Assembly (NCBI GenBank): GCA_040220875.1
Contig: JAVJVX010000006.1
Location: 248,001-312,000 of the forward strand
Length of the DNA stretch: 64,000 nucleotides
DNA from: Alphaproteobacteria bacterium
GTDB taxonomy: Bacteria; Pseudomonadota; Alphaproteobacteria; JAVJVX01
Reading direction: 5' to 3'
The notes beneath the pieces were generated by a model. It was not told the origin of the DNA and ran no database searches. It saw nothing but the letters and a program-made list of their open reading frames with translations. The position numbers were made by a program, and so were the translations under genes. Below are positions 6,080 through 14,213 of this stretch, piece by piece; the first letter of the stretch is position 1, and every line of letters begins with the position of its first letter.

Positions 6080-8386
6080 CTAATCGGCGAGCGCGAAGCC
6101 GTTGATCGAAAGCGCCTTTTCTTTTGGTGCGATCGAGGTATGCACCGCCGTCATGCAGCCCGGGCAAAGCAACTGATTGAACACCACGGGCGTGTCGAGG
6201 AAAAACTCCGGCGCAGTCCGCACCGACGGCCCGGCGAGGCTGGTCGCCCCCTCGATGCGGGCGAGATGGAGAGTTTTCTCCGCATCGCTCAATACCTGCC
6301 CGCAGTGGCGGCAGGCTACCCTGCTCTGTCCGTCACCCCCAGCGACCAGCGTCATATTGTCATCGATCGGCCGACCGGCTGACGTATCTGCCTTCCCGTC
6401 AAGCGGCTTCACGGGTGTGGCCTCCCGGCGGCGCTTTTCATGTAGCTCCTCGCGCCGCTTCGCTGTGGCGTCGGGATTGGCCGAGCCGTCATTGGAAAGC
6501 ACCACGCCGTAGATGTTTTCCACCGCCGTCATGGTGATGAGATCGTCCTGATAATCCCGGGCGACCGCTTCCGGATCGCGCAGCAGCGGGTCGCCATACC
6601 CCCCGCCCCCCTGGCAGTTGAGGTAGATCACGTCGCCCGGCGACAGCATGCTCTCGGCGAAACACTGGGTGATTTCGGCATTGCCCGGCAGTTCGTCGAG
6701 CGAGGCCGGGATCCGGCCGGCGGCCAGCATGCCGGTCACGCCGCCATCCTCGCCCCCGTGGACGATCACATCGTGGCCGAGCCCCCCCGCATAGCCGCCG
6801 GCAAGCCCCGGATTCTGGGCCGTCGCCTTGCCCGACGTGGCCAGCACGACCCCGGCCGGCAACGACGTGCCATGGGGCGTCAGCGCCACGGCGCAACTGG
6901 CCCCGCCGCGCTGGCGGCCGGCCCCGCCCGAATCGGGCTCCTCCCGGCGCCACAGGACGAGCAGCGGATACAGGAGTTCGGTAATCTCCGCATCGGGCAC
7001 CCGCCCCATCGGGATGCAGAAGGAGCCGCCCGTGTTGATGCCGTCGCGCTCGGGCCGGGCACCGTAGCCGCCGGCCATGGTTTCCATCACGACGTTGAGG
7101 AACGGCACCGGTTGTTCCGGACGCTCGTCCACCCCGGCGACGGCGACGAAATCATAGGTGCCGCAACAGGACGCCTGCACGTTGCGCCGGAAATCGATAC
7201 TGCTGTCCAGCATTTCCGACAGGCACTGGGCCACCAGATTGCCGATCATCCAGCCCGTTGCGAGCGGCGCACGGTTCACGGCTGTGGGAAAGGTACAGTT
7301 CACCAGCGAGCCCTCGGGCGCGATGATATCGAAGCACCGCATCAACCCGCTGGCAGACCACGGAATGTCTCCCGCCAGAATGGGCAGAAAAGCGTGCATC
7401 ACCCCGCCCCGACACCCGCCAAAAGTGCAACTGATGACCCCCGCTTGCGGGTCCGTCCCCGTAAAATCGAAAGTCAGATGACCGTCCTTCTTGGTCATGT
7501 TGAGAACGACCTTGTAGGCCTTGCGGTCCCGCGTGTGCGCCTGGTCCTGATAGCCGATGGCTTCCCATGTGCCGTCCGGCGCTGCGCGCAGCTTTTCGCG
7601 CAGGCGGAGTTCGGCGTCATCCATCATTCTCTTCATTACTGCCTTGACCACGTCGGGGCCATATTGCTCGATCACGGCAAGAAGTCGCTGGCGGCCGATA
7701 TTGTTGGCGCCAATCTTGGCCCGAAGGTCGAGATTGACCAGCATCGGCACGCGCGAGCGTCGGATCCACACATCGACCACGTCACTCTGAATCTGAAAAT
7801 TGCGCATCACCTTGATCGGAGGTGTCGGCACTGATTCCGAGAATACATCCACATTGTCGATCGGCGCCGAGCCAATGGCCGAGCCGCCAAGATCGGGCTC
7901 ATGGCAGACAGCGCTGGTCCAGCCGAACAACTGCCCCTCGTAGAAAATGGGTTGAAAGACCACCACATCGCTCTGATGCAGCCCGCCGCCGACCCAGGGA
8001 TCGTTGCAGAGGAACATGTCGCCCTCCTCAATACCCGGATTGACTGCGCGGTTCTGGAGCGTCCAGGTGATCGCAAGGTCGATCGCGCCAATCAGCATGG
8101 TGTTGTAAAGGCCAACCTGCGCCTGCTGGCCGACTTCGTCGTTGATGGTGAAATCGAAATCGTTGGCGTCCGTCACCACGGGTGAACCGGACATGCGCTT
8201 CAGCGTCTCACCCATCTCGTCCGTGACCGACCAGAGCCGATGGCGCACCACCTCGTAAGTGAGGGGATCGAGCCCGTCGATCTGTTCCTGGCTGACCGTG
8301 TGCACCTTGAGCTTGCTCGGTAACTGGCGCAGAAGGTCTTCGGGGGCGATGGCCTTGGTGGCGAATTGCTCTGATCCGGGGATCAT
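6080..8386 (-). CDS. Hydantoinase B/acetophenone carboxylase-type subunit with C-terminal zinc ribbon
   Basis: 768 residues. Most of the chain is a HyuB/oxoprolinase-beta domain, with typical segments LDPLTYEVVRHRLWSVTDEM (about 42-61), CNDPWVGGGLHQSDV and NCQGGGGYGDPL. After a charged linker the last 77 residues contain Cys692-x2-Cys695 and Cys741-x2-Cys744, a zinc-ribbon pattern like the separate small gamma subunit of acetone or acetophenone carboxylases. The start at 8386 has AAGGAG seven bases upstream. It follows HyuA by 43 bases. HyuAB proteins form ATP-dependent hydrolases or carboxylases acting on cyclic amides or ketones; lengths of 711 and 768 resemble the carboxylase branch. Substrate is unknown. 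Confidence 0.85.
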   Translation of the reverse strand: MIPGSEQFATKAIAPEDLLRQLPSKLKVHTVSQEQIDGLDPLTYEVVRHRLWSVTDEMGETLKRMSGSPVVTDANDFDFTINDEVGQQAQVGLYNTMLIGAIDLAITWTLQNRAVNPGIEEGDMFLCNDPWVGGGLHQSDVVVFQPIFYEGQLFGWTSAVCHEPDLGGSAIGSAPIDNVDVFSESVPTPPIKVMRNFQIQSDVVDVWIRRSRVPMLVNLDLRAKIGANNIGRQRLLAVIEQYGPDVVKAVMKRMMDDAELRLREKLRAAPDGTWEAIGYQDQAHTRDRKAYKVVLNMTKKDGHLTFDFTGTDPQAGVISCTFGGCRGGVMHAFLPILAGDIPWSASGLMRCFDIIAPEGSLVNCTFPTAVNRAPLATGWMIGNLVAQCLSEMLDSSIDFRRNVQASCCGTYDFVAVAGVDERPEQPVPFLNVVMETMAGGYGARPERDGINTGGSFCIPMGRVPDAEITELLYPLLVLWRREEPDSGGAGRQRGGASCAVALTPHGTSLPAGVVLATSGKATAQNPGLAGGYAGGLGHDVIVHGGEDGGVTGMLAAGRIPASLDELPGNAEITQCFAESMLSPGDVIYLNCQGGGGYGDPLLRDPEAVARDYQDDLITMTAVENIYGVVLSNDGSANPDATAKRREELHEKRRREATPVKPLDGKADTSAGRPIDDNMTLVAGGDGQSRVACRHCGQVLSDAEKTLHLARIEGATSLAGPSVRTAPEFFLDTPVVFNQLLCPGCMTAVHTSIAPKEKALSINGFALAD

Positions 8387-8429
8387 GGGAACGCTCCTTC
8401 GGGAATTGCCGGGCTTTCGGTCGGCCGGT

Positions 8430-10565
8430 TCAGGCCGGCACGACCTGGCTCCGGGTTTCAATCTTGAGAATGCCGATGCTGTCGATTTCGCCCCGTGTGC
8501 CGTCGGGGATCACGACTGAGGTGGTCGGCACCTGGATCACGGCGGGGCCGGTGATGACATGACCCGCGCAGAGCTTCTGATAATCGTAGACGGGCGTTTC
8601 GACGAAGCCTTTCCGCCCGTCGAGGCAGACGGGCCGGGTCGTCAGCAGGGCCGGGGCGGGGTCGGGACTGGCGGCGGCGGGAATTTTCGCGAAAGCGGGA
8701 TTGGCCTCGAGCACGCCGACACCACGGATGCGGAACGTGATGCCATGAATGCCGGCGCCCGCGAAGCCCGAGCCTTCACCGTAAAGTTTGGCATAGAGCC
8801 GCTCGAAATCATCTACACTTTTTTCAAGGACTTCCTTGGACAGCGGCCCCGGCGGCAGGGGGGTCGTCACCTCGCCCATTTGCAATCCGTAACGGATATC
8901 GATCTCGCGGTGCAGGATTATCCTGTCCAGCTTAAGCCCCTGGCGGGTCATGGCCTCGCGCACCTGGGTTTCGAGCAGCGCGAAATTCTCCCCCACGCGC
9001 GCGGGGTCGAATGGCGCCACCATGGGATCGGAATGTTCGCGCACCAATACGATATCGGATGAGGCCAGCCCGAAGGCGGAAAAGGCGGAAGCCACCGGGC
9101 CAAGGGGCACCACCACCTCGCTCACCCCGACCTGGGCGGCGTAGGCAGCGCAATGCGCAGGCCCGGCGCCGCCGAAGGCATAGACCGTAAAGCTGCGCGG
9201 GTCGTGCCCGCTTTCAACGACGATCTTGCGCAACAGATCACCCGTCTGAGCGTTCTGGACCGTGTGGATCGCCGCCGCCGCCTCCTCTACCGTGAGGCCG
9301 AGGGGTTCCGCGATTTTTTCCCGGATCGCCTTTTCGGCCAGGTCCTTGCGGATAGGCCGGAGGCCGCCCAGGAGGCCGGTTTCGGGCAGGATGCCGAGCA
9401 CCAGATTGGCGTCTGTGTTGGTGGGCTCGGTCCCGCCGGCGCCATAACAGGCGGGGCCCGGATCGGCCTGGGCGGAATAGGGCCCGACACGCAGGTTGCG
9501 GCCCGTGTCGATCCAGGCGATCGCACCGCCGCCAGATCCGATGGCCTCCACCTTCAATGTCGGCACGTTGACCGGATGCTGGTTGACCGTGGTCTGGGCG
9601 GCGCGCACGGGTTCGCCCTCCACCAGAAGGCCGGCCAGGAAGGTGGTGCCCCCCACATCGGTCGCGATGACGTTCTTGTGTCCAAGCCGTTCGGCCAGTT
9701 GCACGCAACCGACCACACCGCCCGTCAGCACGCCGCCGATTGTGGTGATCGCCGAAGCCGCGGCCTCGGCTGCCGCGATCGCACCGCCGGCACTCTGCAT
9801 AACCAGGAGCGCGCCACTCAGGCCGCGATCCTTGAGCCGCTCCTCCAAATCGGACAGGTACAAGTCGAGCCCGGGACCGATCTGCGTGCTCATGATGGTG
9901 GTCGAATTGCGCGCAAATTCCCGGATGCGCGGGCTGACCTCGGACGAAAGCGCCACGAACACGTCCGGGTCTTCCTCGTGGATCATTTCGCGCAGCCGTT
10001 TTTCGTGGGCGGAGTTGCGAAACGACCAGAGAAGGGAGACGGCAATCGCCCGCACGCCCTCCGCCAGAACTTCGCGGATCACCGTGCGTGCCTCATCCTC
10101 GTCAAGCGCCACGATGACATTGCCCTCCCGGTCCACGCGCTCGGTAATCTCCCGCGCGAGGCGGCGTTCCACCAGGCCACGCGGCTTGGATTGGGACATC
10201 AGATCCTGCAATTCGTGCTGCGGCCGTCCCAGGTACCGGCCCTCGACGTTCATGATGAAGATCGAGTCCCGGTGGCCACGGGTAGTCAGAAATCCGATGC
10301 GCGGGACTTTTCCCATGACCAGTGCGTTGAGCGACGATGTCGTGCCATGCGCGATATGGTCGGTGTTGGCCAATATCTCCTCGATTGGACAATCCAGCTC
10401 TTCTGCGACGAGTGCGATGGATTCGAGCACGCCATCGCCGTAATTGGGCGGTGTCGACGGTGTCTTGGACGATACCATGTGCCCGTCCGAGCGAATCGCA
10501 ACCGCGTCCGTGAACGTGCCACCCACATCGACACCGATGACGTATCTCAAATCCTGCGTTGCCAT
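8430..10565 (-). CDS. Hydantoinase A/oxoprolinase (HyuA)-type ATP-binding subunit
   Basis: 711 residues. The N-terminus (YVIGVDVGGTFTDAV, residues 8-22) is the phosphate-binding loop of the ASKHA fold, followed by HGTTSSLNALV and the central TDVGGTTF segment; the C-terminal domain has VYDYQKL and GPAVIQ motifs. HyuA subunits activate the substrate with ATP while HyuB completes hydrolysis or carboxylation. It starts 35 bases after the TetR stop and precedes hyuB by 43 bases on the same strand, so the pair should be co-translated. 5-oxoprolinase would usually be one fused chain, so a two-subunit hydantoinase or carboxylase is more likely. Confidence 0.9.
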   Translation of the reverse strand: MATQDLRYVIGVDVGGTFTDAVAIRSDGHMVSSKTPSTPPNYGDGVLESIALVAEELDCPIEEILANTDHIAHGTTSSLNALVMGKVPRIGFLTTRGHRDSIFIMNVEGRYLGRPQHELQDLMSQSKPRGLVERRLAREITERVDREGNVIVALDEDEARTVIREVLAEGVRAIAVSLLWSFRNSAHEKRLREMIHEEDPDVFVALSSEVSPRIREFARNSTTIMSTQIGPGLDLYLSDLEERLKDRGLSGALLVMQSAGGAIAAAEAAASAITTIGGVLTGGVVGCVQLAERLGHKNVIATDVGGTTFLAGLLVEGEPVRAAQTTVNQHPVNVPTLKVEAIGSGGGAIAWIDTGRNLRVGPYSAQADPGPACYGAGGTEPTNTDANLVLGILPETGLLGGLRPIRKDLAEKAIREKIAEPLGLTVEEAAAAIHTVQNAQTGDLLRKIVVESGHDPRSFTVYAFGGAGPAHCAAYAAQVGVSEVVVPLGPVASAFSAFGLASSDIVLVREHSDPMVAPFDPARVGENFALLETQVREAMTRQGLKLDRIILHREIDIRYGLQMGEVTTPLPPGPLSKEVLEKSVDDFERLYAKLYGEGSGFAGAGIHGITFRIRGVGVLEANPAFAKIPAAASPDPAPALLTTRPVCLDGRKGFVETPVYDYQKLCAGHVITGPAVIQVPTTSVVIPDGTRGEIDSIGILKIETRSQVVPA

Positions 10566-10600
10566 CCTGTTACCCGTCCCGTTGGAAAAACCGTAAGATG

Positions 10601-11296
10601 TCAGGCCCCCTGCCGTTTAGGAACCGAGGCGCGCCGGCCGTGAGTGACGGGCGAAGCGCCTTCTTCCGCTGCCATTCGGGCGTTCAGCGCGTCGAACAAA
10701 GTAAAAAGCTGTTCGAATACCCTTTGCAGATCGGGACCGTCGCCGAAATCCCAGGCGAAGAACGCTCCGTCGATCACCGATCGGGAAAACTCCGCATAGT
10801 CCCGGGCCACGGCACGGGCCGTCTCGGCTCCCCGTTCCGCGAATTGCGCCTCCAGCGCCGTCATCCACCAGTGGCGGGCGGTCTCGCGGATTTCGCGGAT
10901 TACCTCGCGCACCTCCGGCGGCATGTCCTGACGTTCCAGCCCCAGCAACATCAGAAACCGTAGAAACAGCGGGTCTTCCTGAAGCGCGCGCCCGACCATT
11001 TCGGCGATCTCTTCCATCGTGCCGATGGTCCGGGCGTCCGCACCCGTCCGCCGCGGGATGATGCTGAAAAACTGGTTCGACTTGGCCCGCACCACCTCGG
11101 CGAACAGGTTCTCCTTGCTCGAAAAATGCCAGTAGAGCGAGCTGGCAGGGTACCCCGCCGCCTTGCAGATGGCCGAGATCGACGTGCCCGAGAAGCCCCG
11201 CACGGCCATGATGCGGGCCGCCGCCTCGAGGATTGCGTCTCGGGAAGGGCTGTCGGACGCGTTCTCCTGTGCCAGCCTGATGCTCTTGCCCGCCAT
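10601..11296 (-). CDS. TetR/AcrR family transcriptional regulator
   Basis: 231 residues. The N-terminal helix-turn-helix is clear at about residues 18-66 (ILEAAARIMAVRGFSGTSISA then GYPASSLYWHFSSKENLF). The C-terminal ligand-binding region is helical and lacks recognisable subfamily marks. The gene starts six bases after the flavin monooxygenase stop and ends 35 bases before hyuA, so it is embedded in the operon and probably regulates it. A 16-base near-palindrome upstream of the monooxygenase start (13018-13033) is the obvious candidate operator. The inducing ligand would be expected to be a substrate or intermediate of the operon, which is inference. Confidence 0.9.
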   Translation of the reverse strand: MAGKSIRLAQENASDSPSRDAILEAAARIMAVRGFSGTSISAICKAAGYPASSLYWHFSSKENLFAEVVRAKSNQFFSIIPRRTGADARTIGTMEEIAEMVGRALQEDPLFLRFLMLLGLERQDMPPEVREVIREIRETARHWWMTALEAQFAERGAETARAVARDYAEFSRSVIDGAFFAWDFGDGPDLQRVFEQLFTLFDALNARMAAEEGASPVTHGRRASVPKRQGA

Positions 11297-11302
11297 CCCC
11301 GG

Positions 11303-12964
11303 TCAGGCCGCCGCCCCGCGGACCCGGTCGATCACATGGGCCGGATTGTCGGGCGCGGCGTTCGACCGCCAGGCGATCCTGTCGTCCGGCCGTACCAGGA
11401 TGAGCTTGTGTTCGTAGTGCGGCCGCGCCCGGGGTTCGTGGGCGATATCCACGATATCAAGCGGCAGGTCACATTTCTTCGCCGCCCCCGTGAGGCCCGA
11501 AATATCCACATCGTCATCGTTGACGAGCAGCGTGAAGCCAGCCCCCATGCGGTCGAGCAACGGTTCGCCTGTCTCGATAAAGGTGAAGTGAGGCGCCCGG
11601 CACCCGGGCACGGTGCTGGGCGTGTAGCGTGACACCTCGTAAGGCGGCGCTTCCTCGCCATCATAGATGATCAGGGGCGAGTCTTCATAATGCCAGCCGA
11701 AATTCATGCCTTCGGCATTGAACTGGCGGGAATCGATCTCGAGCAGCTCCGCCCGCACCTTCTTTCGGATGGCCGCGCCCTCGGGGCCGGGATCCTCGAT
11801 GCGGGCCCGCATATCCATGTCCTGTGTCACCTTGTGCTGGGCGCGGGCCATGCCGGACGCGGTGTGGGAGACCAGGTCATCGATCGGCAGCCGCTCGGCC
11901 TCGTAAGCGTCGAGAATGGATTCCGGCGCCCAGCCCCGGAGCACGCCTGCCAGCATCCAGGTCAGGCCGACGCCGTCCTCGATGCCGGTATTCATGCCAT
12001 GCCCCGCATAGGGCGGCCAGGAATGAGCTGCGTCGCCCGCCAGAAAGACATTGCCCTCGCGGAACTTCGTCGCCAGCACACGATTAAACTGCCAGGTCTC
12101 GACGCTGAGCACCTCGTAATCGATGTCGCAGCCCATGGTCTCGCGAATCTGGCGGTCGTATTGCTCTTCGCTGACACCCTCGGCCCCCTCCGGAATCATG
12201 CAATGGGTCAGCCAGAGATCATCGCCGTTAATCGAGATGATATTGCCGAAATTGTCCGAGTTGATGACCCAGTTCATCCAGCCGGGGGGCGCGTTGAAAT
12301 TGGCGAGCACGTCCCTGGAACGGAAGAAGATCGATTGGGTGCGCCCGCTGCCCGTGGCACCTCCCTCCATCTTGATGCCAAGCTGCCGGCGAACGGTGGA
12401 TTTGCCGCCATCGCACGCCATGACGTAACGCGCGCTGAGGGTGCCGGTGCTGTCATCCCGGGTATCGCGATAGCCGAGCGTCACCCCGCGATTGGACTGA
12501 TTGACGCTGGTCACCTCATGAAAATATCGGATTTCGATATTGGGCTGCTCGAGAGCATGGGCACGCAGTACGCGCTCAAGGAACATCTGGCTGCTGCGAT
12601 GGGGGCGCTCGACGGAATTCCAGTTGGCGTCAAAGGAAAACCGGTCTTCCTCGAACCGCGCGCCGGACCCCGCCAGCTTGAAACGGGTGATTTCGATCCC
12701 GTTGATCCGCGTCATATACAGGACGTCCGTCGGATAGTCGGGCGGCAGCCCCGCTTCGCGGTAGGGCATGTTGCAGCCGTAACGGCGCAGCAGCTCCATC
12801 GAGCGCGCGCTCGTCGTGTTGCACCTCGAATGCATCGGATCGACGTCGGTCCGCCGCTCCAGGACAAGGACCGGAATCCCGCGGTAGGAAAGGTCCAGCG
12901 CCGAAATCAGGCCCACCGGGCCTGCCCCCACGATGATGACATCGCGGTCCTGCCCACCACTCAT
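11303..12964 (-). CDS. Class A FAD-dependent aromatic monooxygenase (PheA/TfdB/MhpA-like)
   Basis: 553 residues. The FAD Rossmann motif is at residues 13-18 (GAGPVG), the DG motif appears as CDGGKSTVR near 170 and the second FAD motif as FLAGDAAHSWPPYAGHGMN near 300; a C-terminal thioredoxin-like region follows. These are marks of NAD(P)H-dependent phenol hydroxylases that add one oxygen to an aromatic ring. The start at 12964 has GGGAG six bases upstream; frames further upstream have no family match. It is the first gene of a leftward operon with TetR, HyuA, HyuB and the TAXI-type protein, behind a 183-base region with a palindromic site. Ring substrate is unknown. Confidence 0.9.
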   Translation of the reverse strand: MSGGQDRDVIIVGAGPVGLISALDLSYRGIPVLVLERRTDVDPMHSRCNTTSARSMELLRRYGCNMPYREAGLPPDYPTDVLYMTRINGIEITRFKLAGSGARFEEDRFSFDANWNSVERPHRSSQMFLERVLRAHALEQPNIEIRYFHEVTSVNQSNRGVTLGYRDTRDDSTGTLSARYVMACDGGKSTVRRQLGIKMEGGATGSGRTQSIFFRSRDVLANFNAPPGWMNWVINSDNFGNIISINGDDLWLTHCMIPEGAEGVSEEQYDRQIRETMGCDIDYEVLSVETWQFNRVLATKFREGNVFLAGDAAHSWPPYAGHGMNTGIEDGVGLTWMLAGVLRGWAPESILDAYEAERLPIDDLVSHTASGMARAQHKVTQDMDMRARIEDPGPEGAAIRKKVRAELLEIDSRQFNAEGMNFGWHYEDSPLIIYDGEEAPPYEVSRYTPSTVPGCRAPHFTFIETGEPLLDRMGAGFTLLVNDDDVDISGLTGAAKKCDLPLDIVDIAHEPRARPHYEHKLILVRPDDRIAWRSNAAPDNPAHVIDRVRGAAA

Positions 12965-13017
12965 GGCCGCTCCCTGCAGATGTGTATGGTGCCCTGTTGC
13001 GGGCATCCTTGTCGCTC

Positions 13018-13033
13018 TGTATCGATCGTTACA
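13018..13033. promoter_or_regulatory. Candidate TetR operator, 16-bp near-palindrome
   Basis: TGTATCGATCGTTACA reads as TGTA / CGATCG core / TACA, with one mismatched symmetric pair. It lies 54 bases upstream of the monooxygenase start codon, in the only sizeable gap before this operon, whose second gene is a TetR regulator. TetR proteins commonly autoregulate through palindromes of this size. Binding is inferred. Confidence 0.5.
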
Positions 13034-13147
13034 CACCCCGAGGGGCGGGCGCAAATGGATTCTGAGTGCCGGCGGCGCGCGACTTCAGTCTGGAAGTTAT
13101 CCGGGTTTTCACCGCGCCCGGGGGTGCCGGCGCGGGTCAGCGCCAGA

Positions 13148-13372
13148 TCAGGCGGAGACCGTACCTTCGTCGAGGCGACGGGCGGCAGCGAGCGCGATTG
13201 GTGAGAGTCCCTCACCCCCTGCCGCCAGGTGAAGGACCAGTTCGCGGCGCATGCGCCGCTCCCAGAACCGGCGGAAATGATTTTCCGTCGCGGCGATCGC
13301 TTCCTCTTCCGGATAGGCGTCGAAAAAATCCGCGATCTGGTTGGCCATGTGAACGAGGCGCGTGGCTTCCAT
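13148..13372 (-). CDS. fdsD: Formate dehydrogenase delta subunit
   Basis: 74 residues. The N-terminal LVHMANQIADFFDAYPEEEAI followed by a helical segment rich in Arg and Trp (HFRRFWERRMRREL) matches the small FdsD subunit found with soluble NAD-dependent formate dehydrogenases. FdsD is reported to be needed for maturation or assembly of the molybdenum enzyme. Its ATG is one base beyond the fdhD stop, so translation is probably coupled. It is the last gene of the fds operon. The following 183 bases before the monooxygenase gene hold the putative TetR operator. Confidence 0.85.
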   Translation of the reverse strand: MEATRLVHMANQIADFFDAYPEEEAIAATENHFRRFWERRMRRELVLHLAAGGEGLSPIALAAARRLDEGTVSA

Positions 13373-13373
13373 G

Positions 13374-14198
13374 TCAGATCACCCGCTCGCCATGGGTGTA
13401 AAGGTTGAAATGGTCGCCCCGTGCGAAGGCGGCAACCGTCAGATTGCTGGCCTCGGCCAGGTCAAGCGCCAGCGAGGTTGGCGCTGAAACCGCCACCAGG
13501 ACCGGACAGCCGAAGGTCACGGTCTTCTGTACCATTTCCATGGAGCACCGGCTGGTCACGACGATAAATCCATCCGCCGGATCGATGCCGCCTCGCGCGG
13601 CGGCGCCAATCAACTTGTCGAGCGCGTTGTGCCGGCCGACATCCTCTCGCACCACGAGAAGCTTGCCAGCCTGGTCCGCGAACCCGGCGGCGTGCACCGC
13701 GCCCGATTCGTGGTTGAGCGACTGCTGTTCGGGCAGCGCCGCAAGCGCGCGACGGATCGCCGCCGCCGGAACCGGCCGGCTCGGGCGCAGTGCCTCGAGC
13801 GGGCGCAGCGCCTGGCCGATATCGGCGATGCCGCACAGACCGCAGCCCGTCCGACCCTCCAGATTGCGCCGCCGCGAACCCAGCGCCACCGCCCGGTCTT
13901 CGGGAATGGTGACAAAAAGCAGCAGGCCGGATCCCTTGGGCGTGATATGCACCTCGCCGATCTCACCCACGTTGCCGACGATGCCTTCAGCGATGGTGAA
14001 ACCGTAGGCCAGATCTTCCAGATCGCGCGGCGTGCCCATCATCACAGCGTGGTTTTCGCAGTTATAGAGGAATGCGATGGGCGCCTCGACAGCGACACGA
14101 TCCCTCGTTTCCGCCCGGCTGGCCGGATCCACGCGAGAGACCGCCGTGGCCGCGAGGGCCGGAAGCTCGTCGGTCTTGATTGTCGTGCCGGCTGCCAT
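13374..14198 (-). CDS. fdhD: Formate dehydrogenase accessory sulfurtransferase FdhD
   Basis: 274 residues. FdhD (called FdsC in some fds operons) transfers sulfur from a cysteine desulfurase to the molybdenum cofactor so that formate dehydrogenase becomes active. The functional loop is the GRTGCGLCG segment, with two cysteines in a CxxC near residue 120; the VREDVGRHNALDKLIG and TSRCSMEMVQK stretches are family signatures for the cofactor-binding site. GAGGAAAG precedes the ATG at 14198. It sits 15 bases after fdsA and one base before fdsD, the usual fdsGBA-CD order. Confidence 0.95.
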   Translation of the reverse strand: MAAGTTIKTDELPALAATAVSRVDPASRAETRDRVAVEAPIAFLYNCENHAVMMGTPRDLEDLAYGFTIAEGIVGNVGEIGEVHITPKGSGLLLFVTIPEDRAVALGSRRRNLEGRTGCGLCGIADIGQALRPLEALRPSRPVPAAAIRRALAALPEQQSLNHESGAVHAAGFADQAGKLLVVREDVGRHNALDKLIGAAARGGIDPADGFIVVTSRCSMEMVQKTVTFGCPVLVAVSAPTSLALDLAEASNLTVAAFARGDHFNLYTHGERVI

Positions 14199-14213
14199 CT
14201 TTCCTCGCTCGCG

